A stretch of DNA of 64,000 bases from Manis javanica. Taxonomy: Eukaryota > Chordata > Mammalia > Pholidota > Manidae. Where the stretch lies: contig NC_133167.1 in the NCBI RefSeq assembly GCF_040802235.1, positions 11,524,501-11,588,500 of the forward strand, in the 5' to 3' direction. The notes beneath the pieces were generated by a model. It had not been told where the DNA came from and ran no database searches. It worked only from the letters and a program-made list of their open reading frames with translations. Positions 58,254 through 64,000 of the stretch are shown here, piece by piece. The first letter of the stretch is position 1. Each line of letters opens with the position of its first letter. A program made the translations under genes and the position numbers.

Positions 58254-58481
58254 TCATATGGCAGTATCCCAGAATACCGTTTGCTGTTTAGAATAGGGTG
58301 GAGGACTGTACTTCTTTGCACCTGCATTCTTCTTCCAGCTGGGTAAGATAGGCATGCTATCCTGTTTGCAAAGGCCCTTTTCCGTTTTCTGTCTAGCCTT
58401 TATTTCTTTGCACAAGCAACGCTTTTTCTCAATCATCTCAAGCATTGTATGGTCTCCATGAAACCACTGCATGCATGCCAC
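58254..58481 (-). CDS. Terminal coding exon of an unidentified host gene
   Basis: On the minus strand a pyrimidine-rich tract (CTTTCTTTTTTGCTAG) ends in a consensus acceptor AG at 58483-58482, and the exon opens GTGGCATGC. One frame stays open for 75 codons from the first exon base to TGA 58256-58254. The predicted tail starts VACMQWFHGDHTMLEMIEKK, then has three Cys in a Lys/Arg-rich stretch (RCLCKEIKAR, GLCK). It continues SWKKN, a PPPY motif (a known WW-domain ligand) and a C-terminal DTAI, which fits a class I PDZ-ligand pattern (T-x-hydrophobic). No signal peptide or membrane segment is in this exon. I do not recognise the protein. Upstream exons must lie beyond 64000. A pseudo-exon is possible but the acceptor, open frame and downstream UTR agree. 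Confidence 0.65.
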   Translation of the reverse strand: MACMQWFHGDHTMLEMIEKKRCLCKEIKARQKTEKGLCKQDSMPILPSWKKNAGAKKYSPPPYSKQQTVFWDTAI

Positions 58482-58500
58482 CTAGCAAAAAAGAAAGAGT
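58482..58500 (-). other. Splice acceptor and polypyrimidine tract
   Basis: Minus-strand CACTCTTTCTTTTTTGCTAG: a nearly continuous pyrimidine run, then CAG-like TAG, then G as the first exon base. It decides the 5' end of the terminal exon. Confidence 0.65.
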
Positions 58501-59429
58501 GAATACAGAAGAAAAAACTGGCATGAAAGCAATTTTTTTTGCACTGTGCTAGCAGTTGATTTGAAAATGTCAGCCTTTCTATATCTTTGTAATTCTTACA
58601 GAGCAAAATTGAAGTACAGAAACTATAAATCAATTTTGTACTTAAATCAGTCAAATTATTATTAAACAATAATTTGGGTGAAAATATTTTTCTGATATGT
58701 TCTAAAAGTCCACAATAGAGAAACAAACCTTTCTTTAAATCACTTTAAGCAATTTGCCAAATATTTACCTATTACTTTCATGTTGATCCCATTCTCTCAT
58801 AGGTCCCAATATGTCAGTATAATTGAATATGAATGCGATACGTTTTGGAGATTTTAGTGAACATTTTTACTCTTGAAACAAAATTTGGGTTTGTTTATAA
58901 GTAACACAGAATTAAGATTTTTTAATAATTTTTCTACCAAAATGATTTTCAGTGTGCATCTAATGCTTGGAATTTAAATGTTTAAATAATTATTTTACCA
59001 AAGAAGTTCAGCTACATTTTTGATGCTTCAGCAAATGTCTAATTTAGAATAACTGGCCTCTGCAATCATACTGACATGACCCCCAAAGAGTTCCAGCACT
59101 TTAGGGGAACAGATTGATTCATCAGGTCAATTGTCTATCAGAAGAAGATTCAGTACTAACTTGATATGGATTTACATACATACATTTCTGGACAGATAAA
59201 TACTGTCTCCCTGTATACGTGACCATGTCCACCAATACTGTTCTTTAGAAGAGAGTCAGTGGGTTGAGTCTGTCCAGGATAGCACACAAGATAGCAATGT
59301 GATCATGTCATGAACCAAGGATGGGGAGGCCTCCACTTAACTGTTCAAGCAAATTCACTCTATGACTTGAAGGGTTAAACTAGTTCACTTGGAGTCACTG
59401 AATTTGACGTTTCAATCTTAGAATAGTAA
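58501..59429. other. Presumed intron, unique AT-rich
   Basis: No repeat or second exon recognised. The frame at 58433-58726 runs through the acceptor and is intronic. Confidence 0.45.
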
Positions 59430-59670
59430 CCACAGTATGCTTTCTCTATACCAGATTCCATTTTAAGTCATTGGAACAGTTTAATTCATTTATTCCTCAC
59501 AATGATGATGCTCTGAAATATGTATTATTTATTGACCCATAATGATGAGTAAAAGGAGACAGAATTGGCTACTTATTTAAGATTACAGAGCCAGTAAGTG
59601 GCAGAGTAAGGATTTGTAACGATTGCCTCTCCAACACTGTGCCTTTAACAACTATGCTACACTGATTCTC
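59430..59670 (+). repeat. MIR SINE
   Basis: TTATTCCTCACAATGATGATGC, GATTACAGAGCCAGTAAGTGG, CAGAGTAAGGATTTGTAACG and GTGCCTTTAACAACTATGCTAC, ACTG match the MIR 3' half (TCACACAGCTAGTAAGTGG, CAGAGCCGGGATTCGAACCC, ... CTCTTAACCACTACACC). Confidence 0.75.
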
Positions 59671-59734
59671 AAAGTATATGCAAACCTGGAAAGGACTGGG
59701 AAGATAAATTAGTAGAACACCACACCATCAAAGT

Positions 59735-59900
59735 ACAGATGAGGAAGCTAAGACTTTAAGAAATCATAAATCTTGCCCAGATCCAGGAAAGTAGGCTTTT
59801 GTGTGAACAAGGCAAAATCAGATTCTCATGATTCCCAGTCCTTTATGAAGAGGGCAGGACCCACAGCTAGAAGACAAAGCTTCCATGCCTGGATGTGCCA
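59735..59900 (+). repeat. Second MIR-type fragment
   Basis: GTACAGATGAGGAAGCTAAG, ACTTTAAGAAATCATAAATC, TTGCCCAGATCC match the MIR core (TTTACAGATGAGGAAACTGAGG ... AAGTAACTTGCCCAAGG). The part after 59800 is uncertain. Confidence 0.6.
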
Positions 59901-60149
59901 AATTTCCCCGAGTAGCTCTACTTCTTGGTTTCTTCATCTAAATAATAAAATTGATCATATTTCAATCTCAGAAGCTGGTGTATGGCTTATATTGGATAAT
60001 GAAGGTAGTCATTTTTAAAAATATTAAACCATTGTCCAAGTATTATTATTCTAATACCGACAAATATCTAGCTGTTTTCCATACCCGCTCTCTGCCAAGC
60101 ATGCACAAAGGGCTTACTAAGTCCTCCCATCCTCCCTGAAAGTTAAGAT

Positions 60150-60295
60150 TGGTCTGCACACTATAAGTAAGAATGCTGAGCCTCAGGAAGTTTAAGGAAC
60201 TACATCAAGGTCGCAGCTTATTACCTGTGATACAGACCTTTTTCAAACTCACACTCCAAAGTGAATATTCTTTCTACCAAAGCATGTCCCATTTC
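60150..60295 (+). repeat. MIR SINE
   Basis: AATGCTGAGCCTCAGGAAGTT, GGAACTACATCAAGGTCGCAG, CAAACTCACACTCCAAAGTG and TTCTTTCTACCAAAGCATG match the MIR core and 3' half (CTGAGGCTCAGAGAGG, CCCAAGGTCACACAG, ... CCAAAGCCCATGCTCTTTCCAC). Confidence 0.7.
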
Positions 60296-62419
60296 CTAAA
60301 TATTATCTAAAAATCATAATAGTAGTTATTGTTTTATGTACTACCACTTCCAGATGCTACTCAAAAATATATTTTATGGCTTAATAATTTTTAAAAAACT
60401 GCATATCAAATAAATCAAAGTCAATGACTTGAGTTGGGAGTCCAGAAGATGATACCCTCAGGTAAGTGTCCTGTATGTGCCTAATTGATATAAAATTGCT
60501 CAAAAGGATAGGCTGTGCTTTATGCCTTTTACTGTCCTCTAGTCCCTAGCCCAGGATGTTAGCCATAGATGTTCACTTTTTAAAGGAAAATATTCTAGAT
60601 GTTTGTTGAAGTAACCTAACCAACAGGATTTTGTCCCAATAGGATATTGCCAAAGTGGTTTGGAAGTTTTTCAAAAGGGTTATCATATTTTATAACAATG
60701 ATCTATGCAATAAAAATACAGTAACTCTATTTTGGTATAAATACAAGCAAAATTTATTGAGTGACTATAAACTGTTATAAATAGCATTTATAACACAGAA
60801 TTCCCAGACAGGAGGCCCCAAATCTCATCCATCTCAGCAGCCCCAACATGCAGAACAGAGTCATTAAGCTCTCGGTAAGTTCTATGAGTAAAAAGAAAGC
60901 CACCATCACCATCATCAGTTTATGTTGCCTCTCAGAAAACTCTCCAGATAATTTTCTAGTCAAATCTCACTGGATTTTACACATTCCAATGAAACTGCAA
61001 AACCTCCAACCTTCTTTAAGGTAAGATATTCACAGCATCACTTCAATATTTGCATTGTACTTAGTTGTCCATAAAAACAGTAAGTCATCTATTACTTAAC
61101 TTCCTTTAATATTTTAAGGGTGTGAATTAGTACTTGTGACTGAAAAATAATATTCCTGGATCACTCTGACAACATTGTCACCAATATATTTTGTAGGGGA
61201 CACTATATTTCATACACATATAATTGCATTACATTATCTATAGTAGAAGTGTGTGTTTTCTGTCAATTATGCTATTCATTTATTAAGGATAATCAATTTC
61301 TCCAAAATATCTAAAAGAAGTTTAAGAATAAAGTTATAAAGTATAGTTTTCATATACTTTACATTTTTATTTTAAAATAATTATATGTCCACTTGACTTA
61401 TATAATGGTTTAAACATTAATAGAAGAAAATAAACTCCCCTTTTTTTTTCAGACTAACTCTATAATATTGACCTGTCTTCCCTTGGTGGCCAGATGTATT
61501 GTCAATACAAATTTCATGAGAATATATTGCCCAATACATGAATGAGGGCTAGATATTCTAAGAGAATTCAATTATAGGTTGTTAGAAAATCGCCAATTCA
61601 AAATTTTTAATTACTATTTTAACAAATCTGCTGTGTCTTGTATAGAATCTTCTTATGTTAAATCTGCTCTCAAACATTTTTCTCACTTAAAATACCCAAG
61701 AAAATTATTACTATATTCAGATGAAATGAATGAATGTAGAATGTGATTCATTTAGGAAAAGACAAATCTGCTTGCGGTATTTACTTTTAAATGGTATGTG
61801 TTTGTAAATATTTCTTTCTGGAGGGTCTATATTCTTTTTAATTCCTGGAATTGAACTCCAATATTATTACTATGGTCATTTTCATGGTAGAATCCCTATG
61901 CTTAAAATCTGTCTAAAACCCACATTTCAGTCTGATAGTAAGATTCTGCGCTTCAATTCAGTACTTTGTACATAACAAATAATATGTTTAGCAATTATAT
62001 GAAGTGTGTTAGCAATTTTTGGGTGGTCCCACAAAATATTTCATGGCTTTCCTATTTTTTGTTTCATCACCTAATTCTTCAAATCTGGTTATATTTAGCT
62101 GTAAAGTCCTATTCTACTTCACCCTGAAGTTGAAAGAACTCTGAGATATGACTTATGATACTAAGTATACATTGGGAGACAAGTATAAGACAATTATTTA
62201 ATTCATATGAGCACACATCTCTTGGGCAATATTTTCATATTAACACAATTCAGCACAGGCAATATTCTTGGCTAATAAGTTGATGGAGATAAAATCAAGT
62301 GAAGCTCCTACTCAAAGAGGTGAAATATAAATCTCCATCCCTTAATTGTATGTGATACACAGTGACTTCTTTCCAAAGAATTCAGGATGAAAAAGAGAGA
62401 GAGAGTAAGTTAACAGAGA
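60296..62419. other. Presumed intron, unique AT-rich
   Basis: No exon, RNA gene or repeat supported. A hydrophobic minus-strand frame at 60775-60963 lacks flanking splice signals that I can defend. Confidence 0.4.
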
Positions 62420-62960
62420 AACCTGTCAAACACTACCTACAGCAGACCAGGCGATCAACAGTTGTGATAGTGACAGTATGTAGGTAACCTTGACGTCAGG
62501 TGAGGAGAAAGGCACACTACGCCTGTGGTCTTCCTCCCAAAACTCTTTAACCCAGTGTAACCATGAGAAAAATATCAGACAATCCCAAACGGAGAGACCT
62601 TCTACAAAATACCAGTCCAGCAATCCTCAAAATGGTCCAGGTCATTCAAAATAAGGAAAATCTGAGAAACTGTCAAAGTCTACAGAAGGCAAAGCAGGCA
62701 GAATGACTAAAATTAATTTCTATGGTATCCTGGAGGGGATCCTGAAAGAAAGAAATAAGAACTAAGGAAGTCAAATGAATTTATAGGCATTAATAATAAT
62801 GTATCAGTATTGATTCACTAGTTCTGACAAATATATACGCAGTAATGTAAAGTATTAACGAAAGGGGAAACTGTGGGGAGGTATACAAGAACCCTTTGTG
62901 CACTCTCTGTAGCCTTTCTGTAAACTTAGAAACTATTCTAAAATTCAAATAAAGAGTATA
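62420..62960 (+). mobile_element. Old L1M 3' UTR
   Basis: CAACAGTTGTGATAGTGAC is followed by L1M 3' UTR landmarks: AACCATGAGAAAAATATCAGAC, CTACAAAATACCAGTCC, CTGAGAAACTGTCAAAG, TGGTATCCTGGAGGGGATCC, CGAAAGGGGAAACTGTGGGG and TTTCTGTAAACTTAGAAACTATTC, AAAATTCAAATAAAG. The 3' end is complete. The ORFs are absent (5' truncated). Confidence 0.8.
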
Positions 62961-63000
62961 TCTATATATAGATAGGTATCTATATATAGATATATATGTC
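62961..63000. repeat. Palindromic TATA/GATA simple repeat
   Basis: ATCTATATATAGATAGGTATC followed by TATATATAGATATATAT gives a near-perfect inverted repeat. It grew from the A-rich tail of the preceding L1. A looser TA-rich stretch follows at 63176-63300. Confidence 0.8.
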
Positions 63001-64000
63001 AATCATATGAAAAGACCATATTCTTTCCAGATGCCAATTTTAACTGTATTTTTCATTCTTCAGATGGAAGCCACATGGTATAATGGACAGAGTTAAATGA
63101 ATTCTTTGCAGTCCTGATTGTTGTGGGACATTGAAGTCGTGTATTTCTCTGAACTTGTTTGTATTTCCTACAAAAATTGTATATGTATAGGTACATAATT
63201 ATATACATAGTATATATATATTTTCATGTACTTCATATGCTCATTTCATGTATATTGTACATACTTCATGTATTTATGTATATGAGTAGATACTTCATAC
63301 TTCACATGGTTGTAAGAGACAGTGAACTAAGTAAAGCATGCAAAAAAGATGGGGAAAGTGTAAAGCCTCAGACATTGTTAATGTCTTACCTACTGATCCT
63401 TTAGGGCATCAAGAACAACATAAATGAGGAGTTTTTAATTCACTTCAATCATTACTTTCTCTAAGAAACAAAGTAAGTACTTCCTCATATTGAGAATATT
63501 TTTTCCAAAGAACAAAGGAATAGTAATACTATCTAATAATAAATCACCATATAATTTATTTAAAATATTCAATTTTCCAAAAAATGTAAATCATAAAGAA
63601 AAAATACTCTGAAATAAGCACTTGGAGCATTTCACCACTAAAGAAGATACCAGAATAAAATTGATAAAAGCATGCCTAATCTCAATGGCTTTTGATTTTT
63701 GTGCCTCATGGGTTAGCATGTGCAAGAAATAATAATTTATCAGAGATACAAGAAAGAACATTGAGCAAGTGCCTCACTCGCCTTGAAATAAAGTTCAGCT
63801 ATGAGTCTTGAGACTTGTGCAACAAATTTAATTTCTTAAACAGCAAACCCAACACGACTTCTAACTTTCGGGTGCTTCAGGACGGCGGGAAATCTATCAG
63901 TTCCATATTGCTTGCTGTGTGCCAATTTCTCCAATCCGGTGAGCCCATTTTATGGAAATCATAATTTCTCTGAAAAAGAAGCTAGAGATACCAAATTTCT
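63001..64000. other. Presumed intron to the window end
   Basis: No exon or repeat recognised. 63176-63300 is TA- and CATGTA-rich low-complexity sequence. Confidence 0.4.

Noticed and set aside
60775-60963. Hydrophobic 62-codon minus-strand frame as a possible upstream exon
   Set aside because: No convincing acceptor and donor pair, and AT-rich intronic DNA gives hydrophobic frames by chance.
1-64000. tRNA, rRNA, CRISPR or bacterial-type systems
   Set aside because: None of the required signals is present. The repeats and splice-type architecture are those of a mammalian chromosome.

Overview
This is a window of placental-mammal nuclear DNA. It is AT-rich and almost gene-free, and it is packed with the usual eutherian fossil repeats: L1, L2, MIR, hAT/Tigger DNA transposons, and ERVL and MaLR LTRs. 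I see no bacterial operons, CRISPR arrays, tRNA or rRNA genes. I also see no young lineage SINE (no Alu, B1, carnivore tRNA-Lys or ruminant SINE). One repeat family appears twice: an endogenous-retrovirus env-TM to 3'LTR fragment with a poly(A) tail. From memory I associate it with pangolin (Manis) genomes. That assignment is recollection and was not checked here.

Layout. 1-1271: plus-strand copy A of the retrovirus-derived element, cut by the window edge. 1.4-15 kb: unique sequence with MIR, L2, MER20 and two MLT2-type (ERVL) LTRs. The first LTR (2653-3720) carries a 400-bp patchwork insert built from three other pieces of this same window. 14.5-16 kb: two internally deleted DNA transposons. 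16-33 kb: mostly unique sequence with L2, a MaLR (MLT1) LTR, an L1 fragment nested in a MER5 element, and several old antisense L1 fragments. 35.3-43.1 kb: the dominant structure. A full-length but inactivated L1 on the minus strand (5' end near 43116, 3' end near 36950) is followed without a gap by copy B of the retrovirus-derived element (36941 down to 35310, poly(A) at 35294-35309). The two together look like one 7.8-kb chimeric retrotransposon. 43-53 kb: old L1, L2, MIR and three MER5-like fragments in a row. 53.2-58.5 kb: the only good evidence for a host gene. A minus-strand terminal exon has a consensus splice acceptor at 58482-58484 and a 75-codon open frame ending at 58254. It is followed by about 5 kb of repeat-poor, AT-rich sequence that reads as a long 3' UTR with poly(A) signals near 53196. 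58.5-64 kb: presumed intron of that gene with MIR and an L1 3' end.

The most interesting observations are the L1/retrovirus chimera, the templated patchwork insertion at 2788-3187, internal duplications in the L1 5' UTR and ORF1, and the unidentified host gene with a long 3' UTR.
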